NCBI GenBank assembly: GCA_946481095.1
Contig: CAMLML010000108.1
Span: 1 to 11,124, forward strand
DNA: 11,124 nt
Direction of reading: 5' to 3'
DNA from: an uncultured Cellvibrio sp.
GTDB taxonomy: Bacteria > Pseudomonadota > Gammaproteobacteria > Pseudomonadales > Cellvibrionaceae
Shown piece by piece: positions 1 to 7,228 of the stretch. The first letter of the stretch is position 1; each line of letters opens with the position of its first letter. The translations under genes and the position numbers were made by a program. Below the pieces are notes generated by a model. It had not been told where the DNA came from. It did no database searches and saw only the letters and a program-made list of their open reading frames with translations.

Positions 1-620
1 AGGTTGTGAGGTTTTCCATTCAAGCCTACATCCCATGCCCAATGGGGTCGGGTTAATACTTGTTTGACGCGGGTTAGTTTGCGTTGCCACATGCTGCCAC
101 TGGAAAGGCCAGATCGCATATCCCTGTATCGGGTTGCGGGTATCGGCATATCGACGGTGAAGAGCAGGGTATTGCAGCCTGTGGCTTTGGCACGAGCCAG
201 CATTTCGCGGACAAATCCCCTATCACGAATCATGTAGAGCTGGAACCAGAAAGGGTTTTTAACACCAGCCCGGACTTCTTCGACTGAGCAGGCCGATACG
301 GTAGAAAGACAAAATGGAATTCCGGCTTCTTCTGCTGCCTGGGCTGCCTGAACTTCACCACGTCTGGCATTCAAACCTGCAATGCCGACGGGGGATAATC
401 CTAATGGCATGGAAAAGGTTTGCCCGAACAGGTTGGTTTCGGTGTTGATGTTGGAAATATCACGCAGAACCCGTTGGCGTAATGAAATGGTTTGCAAATC
501 GGATTCGTTATTTCGTAGAGTCGTTTCGCTAAACGCACCACCATCAATATATTCAAATAAAAAATGTGGGAGGCGTTTGCGAGCCAGCTGTCGGTAATCA
601 TCAATGTTGGCAAGTATCAT
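1..620 (-). CDS. lldD: L-lactate dehydrogenase (FMN, quinone-linked), N-terminal part, cut by window edge
   Basis: Reading the minus strand from the ATG at 620 gives 206 codons without a stop, running off position 1. The protein begins MILANIDDYRQLARKRLPHF and is collinear with E. coli LldD, with family residues at the same numbers: Tyr24 in EYIDGGA, Ser106, Gln127 and Tyr129 in FQLY, Thr155 in FTVD, and Arg164 in TRYRD. These bind FMN and substrate. The catalytic Lys/His region of the C-terminal half lies outside the window. An in-frame TAA five codons upstream fixes this ATG as the start; no strong Shine-Dalgarno is visible. The enzyme oxidises L-lactate to pyruvate at the inner membrane and passes electrons to quinone. 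Divergent to fucP, it fits as the final step of L-fucose breakdown, whose oxidative route yields L-lactate. The family call is very secure; the tie to fucose is inference. Confidence 0.95.
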   Translation of the reverse strand, partial: MILANIDDYRQLARKRLPHFLFEYIDGGAFSETTLRNNESDLQTISLRQRVLRDISNINTETNLFGQTFSMPLGLSPVGIAGLNARRGEVQAAQAAEEAGIPFCLSTVSACSVEEVRAGVKNPFWFQLYMIRDRGFVREMLARAKATGCNTLLFTVDMPIPATRYRDMRSGLSSGSMWQRKLTRVKQVLTRPHWAWDVGLNGKPHN

Positions 621-655
621 AAGAAAATCAGTTGGTTATTGATTGAAAGGGATAG

Positions 656-680
656 GTGAAAACATGTTAATATCTTTCAC
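656..680. promoter_or_regulatory. Inverted repeat, candidate operator between lldD and fucP
   Basis: GTGAAA (656-661) and TTTCAC (675-680) form an inverted repeat with a 13-nt spacer that contains the 8-bp palindrome AACATGTT (661-668, overlapping the left arm by one base). It sits between the divergent lldD and fucP genes and overlaps the possible -35 box of fucP, as expected for a repressor or dual regulator site. The IclR-family protein encoded downstream of fucP is the obvious candidate ligand, but no second copy of the motif was found before the aldo/keto reductase gene. Confidence 0.35.
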
Positions 681-703
681 TTATAAACTGTGTTTTATAT
701 ATA
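675..703 (+). promoter_or_regulatory. Possible sigma-70 promoter of fucP
   Basis: TTTCAC (675-680) as -35 and TATATA (698-703) as -10 are 17 bp apart, upstream of fucP in a very AT-rich stretch. Neither hexamer is perfect, and the surrounding AT run offers alternative -10 boxes, so the exact position is uncertain. Confidence 0.35.
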
Positions 704-723
704 AATAATAAAGAGCAATAAAC

Positions 724-731
724 CTCCGGAG
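724..731 (+). promoter_or_regulatory. fucP ribosome binding site inside an 8-bp palindrome
   Basis: GGAG (728-731) lies 5 nt before the fucP ATG at 737 and is the right half of the palindrome CTCCGGAG. The strong spacing and match support the chosen start. The palindrome has no loop, so any pairing would be between molecules or with other leader segments. Confidence 0.6.
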
Positions 732-736
732 ACAAA

Positions 737-1993
737 ATGAACAATAACAACAATCGATTTCTACTGCTGTTACCCATAATCCTGGTGATTAGTCTTTTCT
801 TTTTGTGGGGTATGGCGAATAGCCTGAACGATATCCTGATTACCCAATTCAAAAAAGTCTTCACCTTGTCAGATTTTAAAGCCGGATTGGTTCAGTCGGC
901 TTTTTACACGGGTTATTTTGTATTTTCCATACCTGCTGCACTTTGGATGAAAAGATTCGGTTACAAGGCGGCGGTTATTTTTGGTTTATTACTTTATTCA
1001 TTAGGTGCTTTTTTGTTTTATCCGGCAGCTTCGGAGCGCGAGTATGTACTTTTTCTGGGGGCACTGTTTGTGATCGCCAGTGGTTTGGCATTTCTGGAAA
1101 CCTCTGCCAATCCTTTAATTGTCGCTATGGGCGATCCTTCAACTGCAGCAAGACGTTTGAACTTTGCCCAATCGTTCAATCCTTTTGGTTGTATTGCCGG
1201 AATTTTAATCGGTCGTGAATTTATTCTTTCCGGTCATGAGCCCACAGCAGGGGAATTGGCCGTTATGACAGCGGATCAGTTGGAACATTTTTATCAGACA
1301 GAATCCCATGCGGTGCAGGGCCCCTATCTGGTGTTGGGATTAGTGGTGTTGGTTTGGGCATTGTTGATACTTTGGGTGAAATTTCCCGCTATAGCGACTC
1401 AGGCTGCAAAGGATGAAGGGGCTGGCAGCTGGGTAGACTACAAAAATTTGTTAGGCAACCGCCGCTTTATGTTTGGTGTCGCAGCACAGTTTTTTTATGT
1501 GGGAGCCCAGGTGTGCATATGGAGTTACTTGATTCGTTATGGTCAGGAAGCAGTTCCCGGTACAGGTGAAAAAACCCTGGCGGATTATCTGATGGCCGCA
1601 TTGATCATTTTTATGTTGGGACGTTTTGTATCTACCGCCTTGATGACACGCTTCAGTGCCTCCCGTTTAATGTGTATTTATGCTGTTATCAATATGATTC
1701 TCTGTGGCTATGCCATAGTGGTGCCCAGCCATTCCGGTCTTTTGGCATTAACAGCAACCGGATTTTTTATGTCCCTGATGTTCCCCACTATTTTTGCCCT
1801 GGCTTTGCGCAACCTGGGTGCTCAGGCCAAGGCTGGATCTTCCTTGTTGGTGATGGCCATTATCGGTGGGGCAGTATTGACGGCATTAATGGGGCTTGTA
1901 TCTGATTTGACCTCTATTCATATTGCAGTGATTGTTCCTCTGGTTTGCTTCCTTGTCATAGCACTCTATGCGCGTGCCGAGAGCAAATTGTGA
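737..1993 (+). CDS. fucP: L-fucose:H+ symporter (major facilitator superfamily)
   Basis: This 418-residue membrane protein matches E. coli FucP along its whole length. Near-identical stretches include FFLWGMANSLNDIL, GLVQSAFYTGYF, LETSANP, QFFYVGAQVCIWSYLIRY and the C-terminal GSSLLVMAIIGG. Asp32 and Glu121 are at the positions of the two acidic residues (Asp46 and Glu135 in E. coli) known to be needed for proton-coupled fucose transport; the short N-terminus accounts for the constant offset of 14. About twelve hydrophobic segments are evident, starting at residue 8. It imports L-fucose across the inner membrane. The ATG is preceded by GGAG at 5 nt. The stop overlaps the start of the next gene by 4 nt, so translation is probably coupled. 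Related FHS-family sugar transporters exist, but the neighbouring genes favour fucose. Confidence 0.95.
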   Translation: MNNNNNRFLLLLPIILVISLFFLWGMANSLNDILITQFKKVFTLSDFKAGLVQSAFYTGYFVFSIPAALWMKRFGYKAAVIFGLLLYSLGAFLFYPAASEREYVLFLGALFVIASGLAFLETSANPLIVAMGDPSTAARRLNFAQSFNPFGCIAGILIGREFILSGHEPTAGELAVMTADQLEHFYQTESHAVQGPYLVLGLVVLVWALLILWVKFPAIATQAAKDEGAGSWVDYKNLLGNRRFMFGVAAQFFYVGAQVCIWSYLIRYGQEAVPGTGEKTLADYLMAALIIFMLGRFVSTALMTRFSASRLMCIYAVINMILCGYAIVVPSHSGLLALTATGFFMSLMFPTIFALALRNLGAQAKAGSSLLVMAIIGGAVLTALMGLVSDLTSIHIAVIVPLVCFLVIALYARAESKL

Positions 1994-2829
1994 TAGACGC
2001 TCACTTTCACTTATGGAGAATTGGCTACAACGGGTGCGTGTGGCCGACATCTGATTTGGTACCTATCTATCGGGATTTTGATCTGAAGATGATGGAGTCC
2101 ATTGCTGGTTCGGCCGGTGTTACATCGGGCGTATTGGTACAGAGTCAGGAAGATGACAGGGACACAGATTACCTTCTCGATTTGGCAGAAAATTCTTCTT
2201 TTGTAAAAGCGGTAGTGGGTTGGGTGGATATGCTATCGCCAGTTGCTCCCGAACGTATTTTTAATTTAAAAAAATACAGCAAATTCAAAGGATTGAGGCC
2301 AATGCTTCAGTCATTACCTGAAGATGATTGGATATTGCAACCGGGGTTGGATAAAGTGTTTGATGCTATGAAACACCATAATCTTTCTTTTGATGCTTTG
2401 ATCAATCCCCGGCATTTGTTACATATGGCTGAACTGGCAAAACGCCATCCGGATTTACCCATAGTGATTGATCACGCAGCAAAACCCGTGATAAGCGATC
2501 AATTACCGGATGATTGGTGTAAAGGCATGATAAATCTGGCGGGCTTTACAAATGTTTATTGTAAAATTTCCGGCCTGGTGACCGAGGCCAGGCCACAGCA
2601 GTCGCCAGTGTCCATTTCTGGTTACATTCGTTTTCTGTTATCCATTTTTGGTTCACAGAGATTGATTTGGGGCAGTGATTGGCCGGTTATCAAGTTAGCA
2701 AAAGGTAGGGTGAGTATGGATTATTCCAACTGGCTGGAGTTTGTCCGTCAGTCTTTGGGTGATCTGTCAGAAGATGATATAAGTTCTATTTTCAGTAAAA
2801 ATGCGGCAACTTTTTACAGTATTTCATAA
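1990..2829 (+). CDS. COG3618 amidohydrolase, probable L-fuconolactonase
   Basis: The product is a 279-residue metal-dependent hydrolase of the amidohydrolase superfamily (Amidohydro_2, COG3618). Visible motifs are D-A-H-F-H at residues 3-7 (metal-binding HxH after strand 1), IDHAAKP at 160-166, CKISGL at 191-196, and WGSDWPV at 227-233 with the catalytic Asp230. This family includes characterised L-fucono-1,5-lactonases, and the place between fucP and an L-fucose-dehydrogenase-like gene supports hydrolysis of L-fuconolactone to L-fuconate in the cytoplasm. I chose GTG at 1990, since it puts the HxH motif at the extreme N-terminus as usual and overlaps the fucP stop by 4 nt (GTGA), with a purine-rich GAGAG a few bases upstream. 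An upstream in-frame start at 1945 would lie inside fucP and add residues of no family resemblance. Lactones of related sugars such as L-galactose or D-arabinose could also be substrates. Confidence 0.85.
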   Translation: MIDAHFHLWRIGYNGCVWPTSDLVPIYRDFDLKMMESIAGSAGVTSGVLVQSQEDDRDTDYLLDLAENSSFVKAVVGWVDMLSPVAPERIFNLKKYSKFKGLRPMLQSLPEDDWILQPGLDKVFDAMKHHNLSFDALINPRHLLHMAELAKRHPDLPIVIDHAAKPVISDQLPDDWCKGMINLAGFTNVYCKISGLVTEARPQQSPVSISGYIRFLLSIFGSQRLIWGSDWPVIKLAKGRVSMDYSNWLEFVRQSLGDLSEDDISSIFSKNAATFYSIS

Positions 2830-2848
2830 CAACAGAAGACATCAGGCA

Positions 2849-3631
2849 ATGGCAAAACAATCAAAAGACCTTCAGGAAGATGCAGATGAACTTGAGCCTA
2901 AATACAGGGCTCCCGCATTGGAAAAGGGGTTGGATATTCTCGAACTTTTATCCCGGCATCCGGAACCCATGACCAGTTCGCAAATCGCTACCATGTTGGG
3001 GAGGTCAGTAAGCGAACTGTTTCGAATGATTCTGGCACTGGAGTATCGTGGTTATATTTCCCAGGTGGCGGATGGTTATGCTCTCACCAACAAATTGTTC
3101 ACCTTGGGCATCGCTCAGGGCAGCGTGAAAAATTTGTTGGAGATAGCTCTGCCCTTTATGAAAGAGTTGAGTATTGAATTGGGGCAGTCCTGTCATTTGG
3201 TAGTCCCTTCCGGGGATCAAATGGTGGTAGTCGCCCGTCAGGAAAGCCCAATGGATCTGGGGTTTTCAGTGAGGGTTGGCTACAGACGTCGTTTGATTGA
3301 TACCAACTCAGGCGCTTTATATTTCGGATTAGTCTCTCCCGAAATCAAGCAGGGCTGGTATGCACAACTTTCGGCCGTCGCCAGTAAAGAAGATCTTGAT
3401 CGTTTTCAGGCGCGGGTAGAAACAGGCTTGCAACAGGGTTACATAATAAAGCCCAGTGATTTTGTCGATGGGGTAATGGATTTTTGTATGCCGATTGTCA
3501 CCCTGCAAGGGCCTGCTGCTGTTCTGATCGTTCCATTTATTCACATCAAGGCGCAGGTTCTTCCTGAAGAAAAAATTCTTGACAGTTTACGCAGGGCCAC
3601 AGAAAAAATTTCTCACGAGTTGCTGGATTGA
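2849..3631 (+). CDS. IclR-family transcriptional regulator
   Basis: The 260-residue protein has an N-terminal winged helix-turn-helix (about residues 21-83; ALEKGLDILELL, then the helix-turn-helix through GRSVSELFRMILALEYRGYI) and a C-terminal IclR effector domain (about 90-255, with TNSGALYFGL typical of the domain). It follows the amidohydrolase by 19 nt and is probably co-transcribed with fucP, so it would be made together with the transporter and may regulate its own operon. IclR proteins bind small metabolites; a fucose pathway intermediate is a reasonable guess. In Campylobacter jejuni an IclR-type gene also accompanies the fucose locus. The start is ATG 2849: an in-frame start at 2801 would overlap the amidohydrolase by 29 nt and encode a tail with no family match. 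The Shine-Dalgarno is weak. Whether it represses or activates cannot be seen. Confidence 0.88.
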   Translation: MAKQSKDLQEDADELEPKYRAPALEKGLDILELLSRHPEPMTSSQIATMLGRSVSELFRMILALEYRGYISQVADGYALTNKLFTLGIAQGSVKNLLEIALPFMKELSIELGQSCHLVVPSGDQMVVVARQESPMDLGFSVRVGYRRRLIDTNSGALYFGLVSPEIKQGWYAQLSAVASKEDLDRFQARVETGLQQGYIIKPSDFVDGVMDFCMPIVTLQGPAAVLIVPFIHIKAQVLPEEKILDSLRRATEKISHELLD

Positions 3632-3657
3632 AATAAGGTTTTCTATTCGGTCGCGAA

Positions 3658-3704
3658 AAAGTCAGGCTCTTTACGCGCCTGACTTTGGTTTCTCTCTGTT
3701 TTTT
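3658..3704 (+). terminator. Rho-independent terminator after the IclR gene
   Basis: A 10-bp perfect stem, AAAGTCAGGC (3658-3667) with GCCTGACTTT (3677-3686), has a 9-nt loop and is followed by a T-rich stretch ending in TTTTTT (3699-3704). It lies 26 nt after the IclR stop. The tail is interrupted by a few C and G residues, so read-through is possible. It divides the locus into a transport/regulator unit and a catabolic unit. Confidence 0.75.
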
Positions 3705-3755
3705 AGCTCGTGCTTCCGTTAAAATATTTTCATTAGCAATTAATATTTTAATTAT

Positions 3756-3771
3756 AAAAAGGGGCTTTGTG
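3756..3771 (+). promoter_or_regulatory. Ribosome binding site supporting a GTG start
   Basis: AAAAAGGGG (3756-3764) precedes GTG (3769-3771) with about 4-6 nt spacing. It decides the start of the aldo/keto reductase: the longer in-frame alternative, TTG at 3685, lies inside the terminator hairpin and has no such site. The AT-rich stretch 3716-3755 upstream probably holds the promoter of this unit, but no convincing -35/-10 pair was found. Confidence 0.65.
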
Positions 3772-4818
3772 GCAAATCGGTCAACACAGAAATATTCTCT
3801 TTTTCCTGACAAATCCCTTTTGGGCTTTGGTGCTGCGCCCATAGGTAATCTCTATAGATCTATCAGTGATCAGGATGCCATGGCCAGTGTCGAGGCGGCA
3901 TTGGCTGCCGGTTTAGGCTATTTTGATACAGCTCCGCATTACGGTTTTGGGCTAAGTGAATCCCGATTGGGTACAGCACTTGCCTCGGCAAAAACAACAC
4001 CGATTATTTCTTCAAAGGTTGGACGAATATTGGTTCCCAGCCAGTCAAAAGATTCGCTCAGGCATGGTTTTGTTGATGTTCCCGCATTAGAACCTGTTTT
4101 TGATTATTCTTACGATGGTGTCATGCGTTCGTTTGAAGAAAGTTTGCATCGATTGCAGAGGGAAAGAATCGATATTTTGTTTGCGCATGATTTGGGTGTG
4201 ATGACTCATGGAGATGAACATCCAAAACGTTTTCGCGAATTTATGGACGGTGGTTACAAAGCTATGCATAGCCTCAAATCATCAGGTCTTGTTCAAGCGA
4301 TTGGCTTGGGTGTTAACGAATGGCAAATTTGTGCTGATGCCTTGCAGTATGGCGACTTCGATGGATTTTTATTAGCTGGTCGCTACACCTTGCTTGAACA
4401 ATCCGCCTGCGAAAATTTTTTTCCGCTTTGTGAAAAACACAATGCCTGGGTGGTATTGGGTGGGCCTTTTAATTCAGGTATTTTGGCAACAGGTGTTAAA
4501 CATAATCGCAACCAGGCTGTGTATTATAATTACGAAATTGCACCGGATTCTATTATTAACAGGGTTGCGAAGCTGGAAATGGTTTGTGAAGAATTTTCGG
4601 TACCATTAGCAGCGGCAGCATTACAATTTCCTGCAGCGCATCCGCAAATTGTCTCTGTGTTAGCGGGACTTGCCACTGCTTCGCAAGTCAATGAAGCTGT
4701 ACGTTTGATGAAAGTAAAAATTCCGGATGAGTTTTGGAATAGGCTACGCGAAAAAGGATTGGTACATGATTTGGCACCAGTTCCTGTTGGAGATAATTTT
4801 TTGAGTAATGCTTTATGA
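3769..4818 (+). CDS. Aldo/keto reductase, probable NAD(P)-dependent L-fucose dehydrogenase
   Basis: The 349-residue product is an aldo/keto reductase TIM barrel with the full catalytic tetrad: Asp53 and Tyr58 in FDTAPHYG, Lys83 in SSKVGR, and His140 in ILFAHDLG. The opening LLGFGAAPIGNLYR, the FDTAPHYGFGLSESRLG block and the length fit the D-threo-aldose 1-dehydrogenase / L-fucose dehydrogenase group (EC 1.1.1.122), which oxidises L-fucose and related aldoses to lactones. Set beside a fucose transporter and a lactonase-like hydrolase, oxidation of L-fucose to L-fuconolactone is the natural role. It is the first gene after the terminator and the stop overlaps the next gene by 4 nt (ATGA), suggesting translational coupling. 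L-galactose or D-arabinose could also be accepted by this group, and cofactor preference cannot be judged from sequence alone. Confidence 0.87.
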   Translation: MANRSTQKYSLFPDKSLLGFGAAPIGNLYRSISDQDAMASVEAALAAGLGYFDTAPHYGFGLSESRLGTALASAKTTPIISSKVGRILVPSQSKDSLRHGFVDVPALEPVFDYSYDGVMRSFEESLHRLQRERIDILFAHDLGVMTHGDEHPKRFREFMDGGYKAMHSLKSSGLVQAIGLGVNEWQICADALQYGDFDGFLLAGRYTLLEQSACENFFPLCEKHNAWVVLGGPFNSGILATGVKHNRNQAVYYNYEIAPDSIINRVAKLEMVCEEFSVPLAAAALQFPAAHPQIVSVLAGLATASQVNEAVRLMKVKIPDEFWNRLREKGLVHDLAPVPVGDNFLSNAL

Positions 4819-5129
4819 CAGAACCATCATCATTAATTTTGCTTCATCCCAACGACAATATATTGGTTTGTGTAAAACACATTAATACAGGCGATGATTT
4901 GTATATCGATGGTGAAACAATTCGGAGTCCCATTAGCATAGGTGTGGGGCATAAAGTTGCGCGTATTGATATGAAGGCGGGTGAGAAAGTATTCCGTTAT
5001 GGTGCGCCTATTGGCTCCATGACTGAATCTGTCGCCAAAGGTCATCATGTTCATATGCACAATATGAAAAGCGATTACATACCCAGTCATACACGTAGCA
5101 GGCAAAATCAAGATCGGAGCGAATCATGA
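4815..5129 (+). CDS. SAF-domain small subunit of a UxaA-family sugar-acid dehydratase
   Basis: This 104-residue protein is a stand-alone SAF domain, the N-terminal domain of altronate/galactarate dehydratases (UxaA, GarD). Family features are LHPNDNILVCVK at 10-21, GVGHKVA at 43-49, KAGEKVFRYGAPIG at 54-67, and the histidine-rich GHHVHMHNM at 76-84. In E. coli UxaA this domain is fused to the catalytic part; here it is a separate gene joined to its partner by ATGA overlaps at both ends (start within the aldo/keto reductase stop, stop over the next ATG). In C. jejuni the fucose locus also carries the UxaA-like enzyme as two adjacent genes (Cj0482/Cj0483). The last 16 or so residues are polar and probably disordered. 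It should act with the large subunit; alone it is unlikely to have activity. Confidence 0.87.
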   Translation: MTEPSSLILLHPNDNILVCVKHINTGDDLYIDGETIRSPISIGVGHKVARIDMKAGEKVFRYGAPIGSMTESVAKGHHVHMHNMKSDYIPSHTRSRQNQDRSES

Positions 5130-6343
5130 ATTCAACAGTAGAATTTTCTGCCTGGTTGCGTGCAGATGGGCGCAAAGGTATTCGTAATGTGATTGTGGTG
5201 GCATATCTGGTTGAATGTGCGCATCATGTCTCACGCATGATTGTAAATCGCGCAAACACTATGGATGTACATTTAATTGGTTTTCCCGGTTGTTATCCCA
5301 ATCAATATGCCTATGAAATGATGCGTGCTGTGTGTACTCATCCTAATGTGGGTGGCGTGTTGTTGATTTCGCTCGGTTGCGAAAGTATGAATCGTGAAAA
5401 ATTATTAAAAGAAATTCATGCCAGCGGTCGGCCAGCAGAATTATTGGTAATTCAGGAAGAGGGCGGTACCAAATCCACTATTAATGCAGGGTTCGAAGCG
5501 GTTGTACGTCTGCAAGAAAAAGCATCACAAGTTGCGCGTGTGCCAATGTATTTGCATGAATTAATTGTTGGTACTATTTGTGGCGGTTCTGACGGTACCA
5601 GCGGTATTACTGCTAACCCTGCAGTGGGTCGTTGTTTTGATGCATTGGTTGCAGCTGATGCCATTTGTATTTTTGAAGAAACCGGTGAATTAATTGGTTG
5701 TGAAACGATTATGGCGGATCGTGCAATCACACCTGAATTAGGTCACGAAATTGAAGCTTGTGTTGCCAAAGCGGAACATTATTATCGTGTCATGGGTTTT
5801 GGTAGTTTTGCTCCCGGAAATGCTGATGGTGGATTAACAACGCTTGAAGAAAAATCCATGGGTGCTTATTCAAAATCCGGTTCATCTCCCATCAGTGGTT
5901 TAATCAAACCGGGTGATATTCCTCCTGCAGGTGGATTATATTTATTGGATGTAGTTCCTGATGGTGAACCGCGTTTTGGTTTTCCGAATATTTCCGACAA
6001 TGCTGAAATTGTTGAGTTAATTGCCTGTGGCTCACATGTGATTTTATTTACCACTGGTCGTGGATCAGTTGTCGGTTCTGCTATTTCGCCTGTAATAAAA
6101 ATTTGCGCAAATCCTGAAACTTATAAACGATTGTCGGAAGATATGGATGTGAATGCCGGAAAAATTCTTGAGGGTGCAGCCACACTGGATCAGGTTGGTG
6201 AGGAGATTTTACAAAATGTAATTGATGTTGCATCGGGTAAGCGCAGCTTGTCAGAAGATTTGGGGCATCAGGAATTTATTTTGACTTATAAAGCGTTTGA
6301 ACCTATTGGGCCGAGTTGCTTGCCGGTTCGGCGAATTGCGTAA
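5126..6343 (+). CDS. UxaA-family large subunit, probable L-fuconate dehydratase
   Basis: The 405-residue product matches the second and C-terminal domains of altronate/galactarate dehydratases. Conserved blocks include GFPGCYPNQYAYEMM (52-66), ISLGCES (81-87), ICGGSDGTSGITANPAVG (151-168), EETGELIGCE (184-193), GNADGGLTTLEEKSMGAYSKSG (231-252, quoted in part: GNADGGLTTLEEKS) and TTGRGSVVGSAISPVIKI (309-326). Cys56, Cys85 and Cys152 are candidates for the iron or metal site of this class. The usual substrates are D-altronate or D-galactarate, but the genes around it call for a dehydratase converting L-fuconate to 2-keto-3-deoxy-L-fuconate, and no enolase-superfamily fuconate dehydratase is present in the window. 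The role is therefore assigned by context. It starts in a 4-nt overlap with the SAF gene and ends 5 nt before a hairpin repeat element. Confidence 0.87.
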   Translation: MNSTVEFSAWLRADGRKGIRNVIVVAYLVECAHHVSRMIVNRANTMDVHLIGFPGCYPNQYAYEMMRAVCTHPNVGGVLLISLGCESMNREKLLKEIHASGRPAELLVIQEEGGTKSTINAGFEAVVRLQEKASQVARVPMYLHELIVGTICGGSDGTSGITANPAVGRCFDALVAADAICIFEETGELIGCETIMADRAITPELGHEIEACVAKAEHYYRVMGFGSFAPGNADGGLTTLEEKSMGAYSKSGSSPISGLIKPGDIPPAGGLYLLDVVPDGEPRFGFPNISDNAEIVELIACGSHVILFTTGRGSVVGSAISPVIKICANPETYKRLSEDMDVNAGKILEGAATLDQVGEEILQNVIDVASGKRSLSEDLGHQEFILTYKAFEPIGPSCLPVRRIA

Positions 6344-6348
6344 AAACA

Positions 6349-6460
6349 TGACCCCCTCCTAACCTCCCCCTTGCCAGGGGGAGGGATATAACTCCCTACT
6401 GTTTTTTGCGGAGTGCAATTTGTTCCCTCCCTTGGCAAGGGGAGGGTTAGGGTGGGGTCA
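6349..6460. repeat. MITE-like inverted-repeat element 1
   Basis: This 112-bp element has imperfect terminal inverted repeats of about 37 bp: the left arm starts TGACCCCCTCCTAACC, and the reverse complement of the right end starts TGACCCCACCCTAACC. Each arm also folds on itself (CTCCCCC-TTGCCA-GGGGGAG in the left arm). The middle carries ACTCCCTACT (6391-6400) and GAGTG (6411-6415), also found in element 2. AACA occurs directly on both sides (6345-6348 and 6461-6464) and may be a target duplication. It encodes no protein and is probably a non-autonomous mobile repeat that now forms an mRNA hairpin between two operon genes. Confidence 0.75.
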
Positions 6461-6492
6461 AACAGATCAGAAAATACGGAACAAATTTAGTT

Positions 6493-7221
6493 ATGAAACG
6501 TTTAGAAGGCAAAACTGCATTAATCACAGCTGCTGCTCAAGGCATAGGTCGCGCGACGGCAGAATTATTTGCAGCAGAAGGTGCGCGTGTTATTGCAACC
6601 GATATTAATTTCGAAGGTTTACTCGATTTATCGGGTTGCGAAATATATAAACTGGATGTCCTTAAATCAGAAGAAGTCCAATTGTTAATCCAAAAAACGG
6701 GTGGCGTTGATATTCTGTTTAATGGTGTTGGTTATGTGCATAGTGGGACTATTCTGGATTGCAGCGAAAAAGACTGGAATTTTTCATTTGATTTAAATGT
6801 CAGTTCGATGTATCGCATGATTCGTACATTTCTACCCGGTATGATTGAGAGAGGTGGTGGTTCTATTATTAATATGTCATCAGTTGCCAGTTCAATAAAA
6901 GGTGCCCCCAATCGTTTTGCTTATGGCATGACAAAGGCTGCAGTCATTGGTTTGACCAAAGCCATAGCCGCAGACTTTGTCACACAGGGTGTTCGATGTA
7001 ATGCTATTTGTCCCGGCACTGTACAAACACCATCGCTTGAGCAAAGAATGCATGCAACAGGTGATTACGAAACAGCTTATAAAAATTTTGTCGCAAGACA
7101 GCCTATGGGACGTTTGGGAACTGCAAAAGAAATGGCAGAATTGGCGCTTTATCTTGCGAGTGATGCATCTGCATTTACAACAGGCACCATCAACGTGATT
7201 GATGGTGGTTGGAGTAATTAA
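6493..7221 (+). CDS. SDR-family dehydrogenase, probable 2-keto-3-deoxy-L-fuconate 4-dehydrogenase
   Basis: The 242-residue protein is a classical short-chain dehydrogenase. It has the cofactor motif TAAAQGIG (12-19; Ala13 replaces the usual Gly), Asp37 at the end of strand 2 (NAD preference), NGVG (77-80), and Ser130, Tyr144 and Lys148 as catalytic residues. It is strikingly like human BDH2/DHRS6, sharing INMSSVASS, KAAVIGLTK and CPGTV.TPSL. Arg141, Arg185 and Arg202 match, at a constant offset of 3, the arginines that (from memory) bind the substrate carboxylate there. Close relatives oxidise 2-keto-3-deoxy-L-fuconate to 2,4-diketo-3-deoxy-L-fuconate, which fits the gene order here. The ATG has only a weak upstream site, and a hairpin element lies 32 nt before it, so its translation is not coupled to the dehydratase. 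Confidence 0.87.
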   Translation: MKRLEGKTALITAAAQGIGRATAELFAAEGARVIATDINFEGLLDLSGCEIYKLDVLKSEEVQLLIQKTGGVDILFNGVGYVHSGTILDCSEKDWNFSFDLNVSSMYRMIRTFLPGMIERGGGSIINMSSVASSIKGAPNRFAYGMTKAAVIGLTKAIAADFVTQGVRCNAICPGTVQTPSLEQRMHATGDYETAYKNFVARQPMGRLGTAKEMAELALYLASDASAFTTGTINVIDGGWSN

Positions 7222-7228
7222 AATTTTG

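Noticed and set aside
84..287. Plus-strand open frame opposite lldD
   Set aside because: The minus-strand frame here is unmistakably LldD with its conserved residues; this is its shadow.
401..613. Minus-strand frame within lldD in another phase
   Set aside because: It is an out-of-phase reading of the lldD 5' region; the correct phase starts at 620.
3685..3768. Upstream extension of the aldo/keto reductase from TTG
   Set aside because: The start lies in the terminator hairpin and the added residues show no family resemblance; GTG 3769 has a good ribosome binding site.
4815..6343. Frameshift splitting one uxaA gene into two
   Set aside because: Both pieces have proper ATG starts in ATGA overlaps and complete domains, and split versions are known; this is a natural two-gene form rather than a broken one.
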